Source of the DNA: UBA3206 sp964548855
Lineage (GTDB): Bacteria; Bacillota_I; Bacilli_A; Acholeplasmatales; Anaeroplasmataceae
Reading direction: 5' to 3'
Assembly (NCBI GenBank): GCA_964548855.1
Contig: CAZJSR010000010.1
Location: 1 to 62,194, forward strand
Length of the DNA stretch: 62,194 nt
Shown here: positions 18,223 through 26,048 of the stretch, piece after piece
Numbering within the stretch: the first letter of the stretch is position 1
Layout of the letters: each line of letters begins with the position of its first letter
The notes under the pieces: generated by a model
The model's database searches: none
What the model was told of the DNA's origin: nothing
Seen by the model: only the letters and a program-made list of their open reading frames with translations
Made by a program: the position numbers and the translations under genes

Positions 18223-18831
18223 ATGAGTGAAATATCATATATGAAAATTAATTGTCCTAATTGCCGTAAAGAAAATATGTTTAGAACAGTTAGAAGTATT
18301 AATGTAACTAAAGATAAGTATTTAAAAGACGAAGTATTAAATTTTGATATTTTTAAATATAGTTGTGAATGTGGGTTAAAAACTAAAATTTTCTATCCTA
18401 CTTTATATCACGATGTGAAAAAGGCATTAATGATACAATATACAAAAAATGATAATCCAAAAGATTATGTAGATGTTTTTAATAAATTAAATAATAATTA
18501 TCACTATAGAATAGTAAATGATCCCTATTTATTAATTGAAAAAATATTGATTTCTGATACGAAATATGATGATAAATTATTAGAGATTATGAAAGAGTTT
18601 ATGATAGCTTCAACTAATAATAGTGAAATAGATAAATTATTATTTGCACTTGATAAAGATAAAAAATATTCTTTTGTTGCCCTAAATAGTAATGGACAAT
18701 CAATTGGAATCATACCATTTAATGAAAACTTATATCAAATGATTTATGATAAATTTAAGTGTTTAGTTAAAGATGAATATATTATAGATCAAAAATGGGC
18801 GAGAGATTTTTTAATGGAGGTAAAACTATGA
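18223..18831 (+). CDS. CpXC domain protein
   Basis: A 202-residue protein with Cys11-Pro-x-Cys14 near the N terminus and Cys48-x-Cys50-Gly (SCECGLK), the two half-sites of the CpXC zinc-ribbon domain. The rest is alpha-helical with no recognised motif. The family role is unknown. Its stop overlaps the start of the ASCH-domain gene (ATGA), so the two are probably coupled in expression. An AGGTGAAA ribosome site precedes the start. Confidence 0.75.
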   Translation: MSEISYMKINCPNCRKENMFRTVRSINVTKDKYLKDEVLNFDIFKYSCECGLKTKIFYPTLYHDVKKALMIQYTKNDNPKDYVDVFNKLNNNYHYRIVNDPYLLIEKILISDTKYDDKLLEIMKEFMIASTNNSEIDKLLFALDKDKKYSFVALNSNGQSIGIIPFNENLYQMIYDKFKCLVKDEYIIDQKWARDFLMEVKL

Positions 18832-19247
18832 ATTATATAAGTATGTGGGAAGAATTTAGAAAAACAAATAATCTAGATGATATTGATTATGGAGTTTATG
18901 AATATGACCAAGATGATATTTTAAAACTATTAAACGGAAGTATAAGTGCTGAAATTTCACCATATGAAGTTATAAGAAAGAATGATTATGCAATTCCTTT
19001 TGTTGGAGATTATAATATCGTAGTGAATGATAAAGAAGAAGCAATATGTATAATTAAAACAGTTAATGTTTTAATGATTCCTTTTAATGATATAAAAGAA
19101 AATATTGCACAAAAATTGGGATTTTCTAATTTAAAAGTATTTAAAGAAGACTATTCTAAAATATTAGAAAAAGAAATGAAAGAAATAAATATGTCATATG
19201 ATGAAAATACAATATGTGTAATAGAAGAATTTGAAATAGTAAAATAA
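18828..19247 (+). CDS. ASCH-domain protein
   Basis: A 139-residue protein with the ASCH layout: an N-terminal MWEEFRKTN helix, YEVIRKNDYAIPFVGDYNIV (domain entry with G-Y-x-I), EAICIIKTVNVLMIPFNDI, and a C-terminal CVIEEFEIV strand. ASCH domains have a PUA-like fold and are thought to bind RNA or nucleosides. The usual acidic Glu-Gly and Trp-Arg positions of the best-known subgroup are poorly kept. The ATG at 18828, with GGAGG upstream, is preferred over a frame opening 33 bases earlier. Confidence 0.68.
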   Translation: MNYISMWEEFRKTNNLDDIDYGVYEYDQDDILKLLNGSISAEISPYEVIRKNDYAIPFVGDYNIVVNDKEEAICIIKTVNVLMIPFNDIKENIAQKLGFSNLKVFKEDYSKILEKEMKEINMSYDENTICVIEEFEIVK

Positions 19248-19263
19248 AAGGGAGATGATTTGT

Positions 19264-19797
19264 TTGAAAGCTATTAGACAAGTATTTAGAGATGTTTTAT
19301 TAATTGAACCAGACCAAGAAAGAGATGATAGAGGGTATATTCATACGAGATACTCAGAAGATGATTTTAATAATATTAAAATTGATGGTATCTATGTTGA
19401 AGAGAAAGTCTTTCATGCAGTAAAAATGGCATCAATGTTTGGAATTTACTATCAAGATGAACCATATTTACAAAATAAAATAATTTATGCAGAAAAAGGC
19501 TCAATAATGGTATATGTTGTTGATTTAGATTCAAGTTCAGAAACATATAAAGAATGGATTTGTGTAGAATTAGATGATAAATCTAATAAGCAATTATATA
19601 TTCCTTCTTCATATGGTTATGCATTTTTAACAATGGAAGATAATACTAATATAGTTGTTAAAACAGATGAATATCAAACAGATGGATATTTTAGATATAT
19701 TACATATTTAGATAAAAATATTGGTCTTGAGTTTCCGTTTGATGAAATTATCTCAACTTATAAGGAAAAACAAGCGCCTACATTAAGAGATGAATAA
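19264..19797 (+). CDS. RmlC-like cupin lacking the catalytic histidines
   Basis: A 177-residue protein following the dTDP-4-dehydrorhamnose 3,5-epimerase pattern from end to end: DDRG at the start, GIYYQDEP in the place of RGLHYQxxP, KIIYAEKGSIMVYVVDLDSS, LYIPSSYGYAF in the place of the PPGFAHGF loop, and a closing LRDE. Both family histidines are replaced, by Tyr62 and Tyr119. No rmlA, rmlB or rmlD gene is adjacent. It may act on another sugar or be a non-enzymatic binding protein. I prefer the TTG at 19264 (GGGAG seven to ten bases upstream) over the ATG at 19255, which is too close to that ribosome site. A terminator hairpin overlaps the stop codon. Confidence 0.65.
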   Translation: MKAIRQVFRDVLLIEPDQERDDRGYIHTRYSEDDFNNIKIDGIYVEEKVFHAVKMASMFGIYYQDEPYLQNKIIYAEKGSIMVYVVDLDSSSETYKEWICVELDDKSNKQLYIPSSYGYAFLTMEDNTNIVVKTDEYQTDGYFRYITYLDKNIGLEFPFDEIISTYKEKQAPTLRDE

Positions 19798-19820
19798 ACA
19801 GCTAAGCTGTTTATTTTTTT
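19794..19820 (+). terminator. Rho-independent terminator overlapping the stop of the RmlC-like gene
   Basis: ATAAACAGC and GCTGTTTAT form a nine-base stem around a TAA loop, followed by a T run. The left arm includes the TAA stop codon. Confidence 0.8.
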
Positions 19821-19833
19821 AAGGAGTATAAAA

Positions 19834-20079
19834 ATGGAATTGAAAATAAATGGAATATATAAACATTTTAAAGGTGATTATTATATTGTTATAGATACAT
19901 GTATACATAGTGAAACTAAGGAAAAGTATGTGTTATATAGAGCACTTTATGGAAGTGGAGAATTGTATATAAGACCTTATGATATGTTTATGTCATTAGT
20001 AGATAAAAACAAATATCCTAATGTTTTACAAAAATATAGATTTGAGTTACAAAAAATAAATTCAAAAGTGAGTGGATAA
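19834..20079 (+). CDS. DUF1653 family protein
   Basis: An 81-residue protein that matches DUF1653 along its length: GIYKHFKGDYYIVIDT, HSETKEKYVLYRALYG, YIRPYDMFM and a final RF. The family is small, beta-rich and of unknown function, and occurs widely as a stand-alone gene. AAGGAG precedes the start, just after the upstream terminator. The KduD-like gene starts one base after its stop. Confidence 0.8.
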   Translation: MELKINGIYKHFKGDYYIVIDTCIHSETKEKYVLYRALYGSGELYIRPYDMFMSLVDKNKYPNVLQKYRFELQKINSKVSG

Positions 20080-20080
20080 T

Positions 20081-20833
20081 ATGATATTAGATAAATTTAA
20101 TTTAGATGGAAAAGTGGCTGTAGTTACAGGCGCAAATACAGGATTAGGACAAAAAATGTGCCAAGCACTTGCGGAGGCTGGTGCATATGTTTGCGGTGTT
20201 GCAAGAAGAGATTCGAGTGAAACAAAAGCCCTAATAGAAGATGGAAAATTTTATGAAATTATTGCAGATTTATCAGTGATGTCGAATGCTTCTTATGTAA
20301 TTGATAAAGTTATTGAAAGATTTGGAAGAATTGATATTTTAGTAAATAATGCAGGTATGATTTTAAGAGAAGATGCATGTAATGTGGGAGAAGATGATTT
20401 TGATAAAGTATATAATTTAAATGAAAAAATGCCTTTTTTATTATCAAAATGTGCTTTTCCATATTTTGTTAAACAAGGTGGAGGTAAGATAATCAATATT
20501 GCATCTATGTTATCATTTCAAGGTGGAATTAGAGTTGTTTCATATACTGCAAGCAAACATGCTCTTGCAGGTATTACAAAAGCTCTTGCGAATGAATGGG
20601 CAAAATATAATATAAATGTTAATGCGATTGCGCCTGGTTATATGGCGACTAATAATACTTTAAATATTAGGAATGATGATAAGAGAAATCAAGCGATTTT
20701 AGATCGTATTCCACAAGAAAGATGGGGTACAAATGACGATATTATGGGTGCAGTAGTATATCTTGCAAGTGACGCATCTAGTTATGTTAATGGACACATT
20801 TTATGTGTTGATGGTGGATGGATGGCTAGATAA
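20081..20833 (+). CDS. kduD: KduD-like short-chain dehydrogenase (2-dehydro-3-deoxy-D-gluconate 5-dehydrogenase family)
   Basis: A 250-residue SDR oxidoreductase. It has TGANTGLG (cofactor loop, residues 16-23), NNAG, Ser142 in IASMLSFQGGIR, and the Tyr155-x3-Lys159 catalytic pair. IASMLSFQGGIR, NEWAKYNINVNAIAPGYMATNNT and VDGGWMAR are close to diagnostic for KduD, which interconverts 2,5-diketo-3-deoxygluconate and 2-keto-3-deoxygluconate in uronate breakdown. No kduI, kdgK or kdgA gene lies in the window, so the pathway context is missing. The start at 20081 follows the upstream stop closely; a GTG three codons earlier is an alternative. Confidence 0.82.
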   Translation: MILDKFNLDGKVAVVTGANTGLGQKMCQALAEAGAYVCGVARRDSSETKALIEDGKFYEIIADLSVMSNASYVIDKVIERFGRIDILVNNAGMILREDACNVGEDDFDKVYNLNEKMPFLLSKCAFPYFVKQGGGKIINIASMLSFQGGIRVVSYTASKHALAGITKALANEWAKYNINVNAIAPGYMATNNTLNIRNDDKRNQAILDRIPQERWGTNDDIMGAVVYLASDASSYVNGHILCVDGGWMAR

Positions 20834-21475
20834 ATGAAAAAAGGATTGATTTTTGATTGTGATGGAGTCTTGTTAGATTCTATGGAAATGTGGGAAAGTG
20901 TTGCATCAACTTTTTTAAAAAAACATAATATTATAGATGATAATGTAGATGGTATATGTAGTGGTATGTCACTAGAAGAAAGTTCTGTTTATTTAAATGA
21001 AAAATATAATTTAGGAATGGATCCTAAAATTATACGTCTAGAAATAAATTGTATAATAGAAGAAGCGTATTATACAACTCTTTTGTTAAAAGATGGTATA
21101 AAAGATTTTTTAAAGTATGCGTCATCTTTAAATTATAAAATGATAATTGCCACAGCTACTCCTAAACCATTAGTTGTATCTGCATTAAAAAGATTAGGCG
21201 TTTTAGAATATTTTATGGATGTTATTACAACAATAAAAGTGAAAAAAAGTAAGTCATTTCCTGATATTTATGATTATTGCCTTATGGCTCTAGGTTTAAA
21301 TAAAGAAGATGTATATGTATTTGAAGATATTTATCATGCTATAAAAACACTTAAAGATGCATCTTATGATGTTATAGGTGTTCTTGATAGAAAAAATGAA
21401 TATATTTATAATATGGGAATAAAGACTATTTCATCTTTTAAAGATAAATATTTGTATGATTTAATAAAGGAATGA
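20834..21475 (+). CDS. HAD-superfamily hydrolase (beta-phosphoglucomutase/phosphatase-like)
   Basis: A 213-residue HAD phosphatase of subfamily IA. Motif I is FDCDGVLLDS (Asp8 nucleophile, Asp10), motif II the TATPK region, motif III lies in KKSKSFPD and motif IV is VFEDIYHAI. A helical cap follows motif I. Substrate cannot be predicted; relatives act on sugar phosphates or phosphoglycolate. The start codon immediately follows the KduD stop (TAAATG), so the two are probably one transcript, which hints at a sugar phosphate. Confidence 0.82.
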   Translation: MKKGLIFDCDGVLLDSMEMWESVASTFLKKHNIIDDNVDGICSGMSLEESSVYLNEKYNLGMDPKIIRLEINCIIEEAYYTTLLLKDGIKDFLKYASSLNYKMIIATATPKPLVVSALKRLGVLEYFMDVITTIKVKKSKSFPDIYDYCLMALGLNKEDVYVFEDIYHAIKTLKDASYDVIGVLDRKNEYIYNMGIKTISSFKDKYLYDLIKE

Positions 21476-21479
21476 TTTT

Positions 21480-22298
21480 ATGTTAAATGATATATCCAAA
21501 CAAGATATTTTAATTTATGATGGCTCTTGCCATATATCATATGATTTTTTTACAAAAAATATAAAAACTAAAAAAAATATTAATAATAATGAATTATCTG
21601 AAATAATTAATAAAATAGATAAAAATAAATCATATACACAAATTGTAATAGGCTCTTTATATGATCCCTACCCAAAAATAGAAAAAGAAAAAGAATTAAC
21701 AAGAAATACCTTAAAATATTTAATTAGTAAAAAATTAGGAGTAACGATTATAACCTCTTCTCGATTATTATTAAGGGATATCGATTTACTTAATGAAATT
21801 AATAAGTATTCTAAGGTTAAAATATTTGTTAAAATTCCTTCTTTAAATGAATATGATTTAAAAAACTTTGTTTATGAAACAAAAGAAGATATTTTAAATT
21901 TATTAGAAAATCTTAGTAAAACAGAGTTTGATATTTCTATATATAACGCACCAGTATTACCTTATATAAATGATGATATTGATACATTATTTAATATTGT
22001 TAATCTTATTAGTAAATACAAGATAGATAGATTACTATCTTTTAGAACAGGCGTAATATTAAAAGATGAAGACAAAGATGGTTTTTATTTACTTTTAGAT
22101 GAAAAATATAGCGGTCTTAGAAGAAAATATGAATCAATGAGAGAAACTGATTATGTAATTAAAAGTCCTAAGGAAGAAATGGTTTTAAAGTATTTGAATA
22201 ATTTATGTAAAGAATATAATATTATATATGATATTGAAAAAAATTTAGAATATATGTATTCTTATACAAAAAAATATATACAAATGAGTTTGTTTTAA
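21480..22298 (+). CDS. Radical SAM-fold protein that has lost its cluster cysteines (SplB/Rv2578c-like)
   Basis: A 272-residue protein matching the SplB/Rv2578c-type radical SAM group after its first 60 residues: IGSLYDPYPKIEKEKELTR, TIITSSRLLLRDIDLLNEI, KIFVKIPSLNEYD and APVLPYINDD. The CxxxCxxC cluster motif should appear near residues 16-25, where the sequence reads GSCHISYDFF; only the first cysteine remains, with Tyr and Phe at the others. Without three cysteines the 4Fe-4S cluster should not form. The reading frame is intact for 272 codons and starts with AAAGGAATG upstream, so it does not look like a random pseudogene. Function unknown. Confidence 0.62.
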   Translation: MLNDISKQDILIYDGSCHISYDFFTKNIKTKKNINNNELSEIINKIDKNKSYTQIVIGSLYDPYPKIEKEKELTRNTLKYLISKKLGVTIITSSRLLLRDIDLLNEINKYSKVKIFVKIPSLNEYDLKNFVYETKEDILNLLENLSKTEFDISIYNAPVLPYINDDIDTLFNIVNLISKYKIDRLLSFRTGVILKDEDKDGFYLLLDEKYSGLRRKYESMRETDYVIKSPKEEMVLKYLNNLCKEYNIIYDIEKNLEYMYSYTKKYIQMSLF

Positions 22299-22339
22299 AA
22301 TGCATAAATATTTTGTAATTTATATTTTTATATTAATAT

Positions 22340-22378
22340 ATCATCACTACATTCATATAATGTAGTGGTGATTTTTTT
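22340..22378 (+). terminator. Terminator-like hairpin directly abutting the murC start codon
   Basis: ATCATCACTACAT pairs with ATGTAGTGGTGAT over 13 bases with one T-G wobble, followed by seven T that end at the murC ATG at 22379. It can terminate transcription from upstream. The only plausible murC ribosome site, GGTGAT, is inside the right arm. Confidence 0.75.
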
Positions 22379-23623
22379 ATGAATAAGTATTATCTAGTGG
22401 GAATTCTAGGATCAGGAATGAGTGCGCTTGCTAAAATATTATATGATTTAGGAAATGATGTTTTAGGATGTGATAATGTCCTTGATTCGTATACTAATGA
22501 TATATCTAAATATATTGATATTCATACACTAGATGATATTAAATATGATTTAAAGTATACATATATAATTGGTAATGCATATAAGGATTTAAAAATTACT
22601 AAAAAATTATTAAAGCGTGGTTATAATGTAATTTATTATCCAAATTTTGTTGATAATTTATTTAATAATACTAATATAGCTATTTCTGGTACTCATGGTA
22701 AAACTACAGTTACAAAATTTTTATCATGTTTAATTCCTGATGCATCTTACTTGATAGGTGACGGAGAAGGGTATGGAATTATTGGTAAATATTTCATATA
22801 CGAGGCGTGTGAATATAAGGGTACGTTTTTAAATTATCATCCTGATATTTTATATGTTGGTAATATTGATTATGACCATCCTGATTACTATAAAGATATT
22901 TTAGATACATTTTTGTCTTTTAATAAACTATCTACTAGATGTAAGGTTTTAATAACAAATGGAGATTATTATTATACTAATAAACTAAATTGCGAAAATA
23001 AGATAACATTTGGTTTTAAAATTAGTAATGATTGCGTTTGTGATTATATTTTAACAGTAAATGGATATATGCTTAAAATTAAATATAATGATGAAGAAAT
23101 AAAAATATTATATCCTTTTTATGGAATACATATGATTTATAACTTCTTAGGAGTTTATACTATTATGAGATATCTTGGATTTAGTAATTGTTATATTAAA
23201 AGTAATTTAGAGAGATTAAAACTCCCTAAAAGAAGAATGGAAATAACGAAAAAAGATGATAATTACTTTATATGTGATTACGCACATCATCCAAATGAAA
23301 TTGATGCATTTTATGAAGGAATATGCGAAAATTTAGAGTATAAGGGATATAAGAAAGTAATAATTTTTGAACCTCATACTATATCTAGACTTGAGACTTT
23401 TAAAGAAGATTATAAAGAAGTTTTAAGTAAGTTTGACGATGTTTATTTATATTCTCTTTTTACTAGTATAAGAGAAGAATTTGATAAAACAAAAGTGGAA
23501 AATCTTTATAAATATTTAGGATTTAAATTATATGAAAATAATATCTTATTTAAAAAAAGCGTAGTATGTTTTGTAGGTGCAGGAAATATTGATAAAGAGT
23601 ACTATAAGACTTGTAAAAGTTAG
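22379..23623 (+). CDS. murC: UDP-N-acetylmuramate-L-alanine ligase
   Basis: Adds L-alanine to UDP-MurNAc in peptidoglycan precursor synthesis; cytoplasmic. The 414-residue protein starts with the GILGSGMSALA nucleotide-fold loop and has the ATP-binding P-loop GTHGKTT at 104-110, EACEYKGTFL and NIDYDHPDYY (typical of Gram-positive MurC), YAHHPNEI and FEPHTISRLETF. It is slightly short for the family, through a compact N-terminal domain. The ATG at 22379 is required because the glycine loop begins eight residues later. The hairpin whose T run touches this ATG, and which buries the apparent ribosome site, is unusual. Confidence 0.9.
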   Translation: MNKYYLVGILGSGMSALAKILYDLGNDVLGCDNVLDSYTNDISKYIDIHTLDDIKYDLKYTYIIGNAYKDLKITKKLLKRGYNVIYYPNFVDNLFNNTNIAISGTHGKTTVTKFLSCLIPDASYLIGDGEGYGIIGKYFIYEACEYKGTFLNYHPDILYVGNIDYDHPDYYKDILDTFLSFNKLSTRCKVLITNGDYYYTNKLNCENKITFGFKISNDCVCDYILTVNGYMLKIKYNDEEIKILYPFYGIHMIYNFLGVYTIMRYLGFSNCYIKSNLERLKLPKRRMEITKKDDNYFICDYAHHPNEIDAFYEGICENLEYKGYKKVIIFEPHTISRLETFKEDYKEVLSKFDDVYLYSLFTSIREEFDKTKVENLYKYLGFKLYENNILFKKSVVCFVGAGNIDKEYYKTCKS

Positions 23624-23656
23624 TAATAAATAATAAAATGATAATAGGTGATCACT

Positions 23657-25969
23657 ATGAGAAAAAAGACGATATTATCTATTATTTTATTATTTGTTTT
23701 AACTCTTTTTAGTTGTGGTAAAACGAAAGATTTAAAACCATATGTTAAAGATACTGAAATATTAGGAATGGGTGGCTGTTGTGCTTTATTTTTTCCTGAA
23801 ATTTCTAAATTAGATGAAAATTTAGTAAGTGTGACAAGTGATATGGGTGGAATATATATATCACAAGATAAAGGAAAATCATTTCTTAAAAATAATTTAA
23901 ATGGAAGAGTTTATGCACGTCAGTTTGATCCCGTTGATGAAAATGTTATATATGCAGGTGGAAGTGGAATTTATAAGTCAAATGATAAAGGAAAAAGTTT
24001 TGAACTTATTTTTCCTAAAAAAGAAGATATATATAAGGTAATGACAAAAGAGGAAATTAATAGATATTTCTATTATACATACGATAATTCATATCCGACC
24101 TATAGTCAAGTTAAAGAAATACTTGTAAATCCTTATAACAATAATATTGTATATGCACTATTTGATTATTATAGTGAAATTAGTATATATAAATCTGAAG
24201 ATAAAGGAGAAACGTTTGAAAAGATTATAACTTATGATAATAAGTATAATTTTAATGATAAGATAAATGATGGTAGATATAATAAATTATATATAGACCC
24301 TACTACACAAGAGCTTATAATTGTTAAATGTGATGGTATTTATAAATTAATAAATAATACTTTAGTAGAACTTTATAGATCAAATACTTATATTATTGAC
24401 GTATGTTTTACATTTGAGGATAATAAACTATATTATATTGTAATAGAATATGGCTCAACTAATCAAATGGCTTTAACAAAATTATTTTATACCTCAGATT
24501 TTATTAATTTTACATATCTAGAAGATTTAATTATTAATAATAAAATTAATAATCAATTAACTTGGGATAAAAGAGTAGTTGAATTTAAATTAAAATTTGA
24601 AAATGTTACTGCTTCAAGTATTAATAACATTTATGTTACAAATGGATCTAATGGTTATTATAAAGATACATTAGAAAAGTACCCATATCAAATTGATTCA
24701 ATAATTAGAATTAAAAATGATGAAACAACTTGGGTTTATGGACTGCCTTCTATAACGGCAGAAAAATTAGAAAATAGAGGTTGGATAGATGGATGTTATG
24801 ACATGTTTGGAATATGTGTAAATCCTAATAATCCAGAAAGTTTTTTATTTACAACTTTATGTGGCGTTTATTATGCATATTCTAATGATGAAATATATCA
24901 ATGTTATACAAATAGTGTAAAAAAAGATGGTAAGACGTATTATTCATCAACGGGAATAGATTGTCAAACAACATACGGAATAAGAAAAGATCCTTTTAAT
25001 ACTTCACATATGGTAATGTTAAATACTGATTTAGGATTAAGTTATAGTTATGATAGTGGTAAAACATGGAATTGGTCTTTTGAGGGTGTTGAAAAGTGGC
25101 GAAATACGCTTTATGATGCTCATTTTGATTTAAGAGAAGAGAATGTTTTATATGGCTTGTGGTCATCACGCCATGATGCTCCTTATGACGCTTCTGGAAA
25201 TGAATATGATAATAGATATGGTGGATTTGCAATCTCTTATGATGGTGGAATAACTTGGGATAGTACATATTCAAAGGGGATTCCTGAAAATGCAATTCCT
25301 GTAAAGATGTCGACATATTATGAAAATGAACAATTAACAATATATGTAGCTACATTTAATTTGGGTTTTTATGTAAGTTATGATAGTGGTAAAACCTTTG
25401 TTAGTATAAATAATGGAATTATACCTATTAGTTATGGTGGTCATAATTATATATTTGGTTCAGATATTACAACAGATGGGAAAGATACTTATGCAGTTTT
25501 GTCTAAAACTAATTTTAATAATGAAATTCAGTCAGGGAAGGTTTATAAACTAAAAAGTAATTTAATATGGGAAGAAATTAAGATTAGCGAAGATTTAGAG
25601 TGCCCAAGACAAGTATGTATTAAAGATGGAAAATTATATATAAGTGCTGTTTGTAATAATAAATATAATTGGTACACTGATATTACTAAATATGATAATG
25701 TTTGTGGTGGAGTTTATGAATATTATAATTCCAATGTTAAACAAATATTTGATGAAAAAATATCAGTTGCAGGACTTTGTTTTTTAAAAAATGGTGACAT
25801 GGTTTTAAGTGATATTTGTGGAAATGTATATTATAAAAAAGGTGATGAATATATAAAAATATATAGTGAATATCATATGATATCTAAAGGGATAACGGTA
25901 GAAGATGATATCTTATATTTACCAACTTTAGGTGGAGGATTATTGAAAATCGAATTAGGTTACAAATGA
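23657..25969 (+). CDS. Surface lipoprotein with an Asp-box (BNR/VPS10, GH74-like) beta-propeller
   Basis: A 770-residue predicted lipoprotein: MRKKT, a hydrophobic stretch and the lipobox TLFSCGK with the modified cysteine near residue 20. The mature part is a beta-propeller with many Asp-box repeats of the form SxDxGxxF/W (SQDKGKSF, SNDKGKSF, SEDKGETF, SYDSGKTW, SYDGGITW, SYDSGKTF). The segment VTSDMGGIY near the start resembles the TDVGGAY strand of GH74 xyloglucanases that bears a catalytic Asp. It may bind or cleave extracellular polysaccharide; activity cannot be claimed. The start at 23657 follows AGGTGATC, eliminating a three-residue extension. ccpA follows from its own promoter. Confidence 0.72.
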   Translation: MRKKTILSIILLFVLTLFSCGKTKDLKPYVKDTEILGMGGCCALFFPEISKLDENLVSVTSDMGGIYISQDKGKSFLKNNLNGRVYARQFDPVDENVIYAGGSGIYKSNDKGKSFELIFPKKEDIYKVMTKEEINRYFYYTYDNSYPTYSQVKEILVNPYNNNIVYALFDYYSEISIYKSEDKGETFEKIITYDNKYNFNDKINDGRYNKLYIDPTTQELIIVKCDGIYKLINNTLVELYRSNTYIIDVCFTFEDNKLYYIVIEYGSTNQMALTKLFYTSDFINFTYLEDLIINNKINNQLTWDKRVVEFKLKFENVTASSINNIYVTNGSNGYYKDTLEKYPYQIDSIIRIKNDETTWVYGLPSITAEKLENRGWIDGCYDMFGICVNPNNPESFLFTTLCGVYYAYSNDEIYQCYTNSVKKDGKTYYSSTGIDCQTTYGIRKDPFNTSHMVMLNTDLGLSYSYDSGKTWNWSFEGVEKWRNTLYDAHFDLREENVLYGLWSSRHDAPYDASGNEYDNRYGGFAISYDGGITWDSTYSKGIPENAIPVKMSTYYENEQLTIYVATFNLGFYVSYDSGKTFVSINNGIIPISYGGHNYIFGSDITTDGKDTYAVLSKTNFNNEIQSGKVYKLKSNLIWEEIKISEDLECPRQVCIKDGKLYISAVCNNKYNWYTDITKYDNVCGGVYEYYNSNVKQIFDEKISVAGLCFLKNGDMVLSDICGNVYYKKGDEYIKIYSEYHMISKGITVEDDILYLPTLGGGLLKIELGYK

Positions 25970-25992
25970 TATGAAAATTTTTTCATAAATTG

Positions 25993-26021
25993 TTGAAAAC
26001 ACTTACATTTAGTGGTATAAT
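25993..26021 (+). promoter_or_regulatory. ccpA promoter
   Basis: TTGAAA at 25993-25998 and TATAAT at 26016-26021 with a 17-base spacer, 27 bases before the ccpA start codon. Confidence 0.75.
25994..26007 (+). promoter_or_regulatory. cre-like CcpA operator overlapping the ccpA -35 box
   Basis: TGAAAACACTTACA matches the catabolite-responsive element consensus TGWNANCGNTNWCA except that the central CG is CA. It overlaps the -35 box and spacer, so bound CcpA would block RNA polymerase. This suggests negative autoregulation. Confidence 0.6.
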
Positions 26022-26048
26022 TTTAATAGTTTATGGAGTGTGATTTTG

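Noticed and set aside
24996..25340. His-rich minus-strand open frame inside the propeller lipoprotein gene
   Set aside because: The His-rich composition follows from the complementary strand of Asp/Asn/Tyr codons; it is a shadow of the real gene.
25970..25992. AT-rich hairpin after the propeller lipoprotein
   Set aside because: TATGAAAA/TTTTCATA can pair but has no G-C pairs of note and no following T run, so it is not called a terminator.
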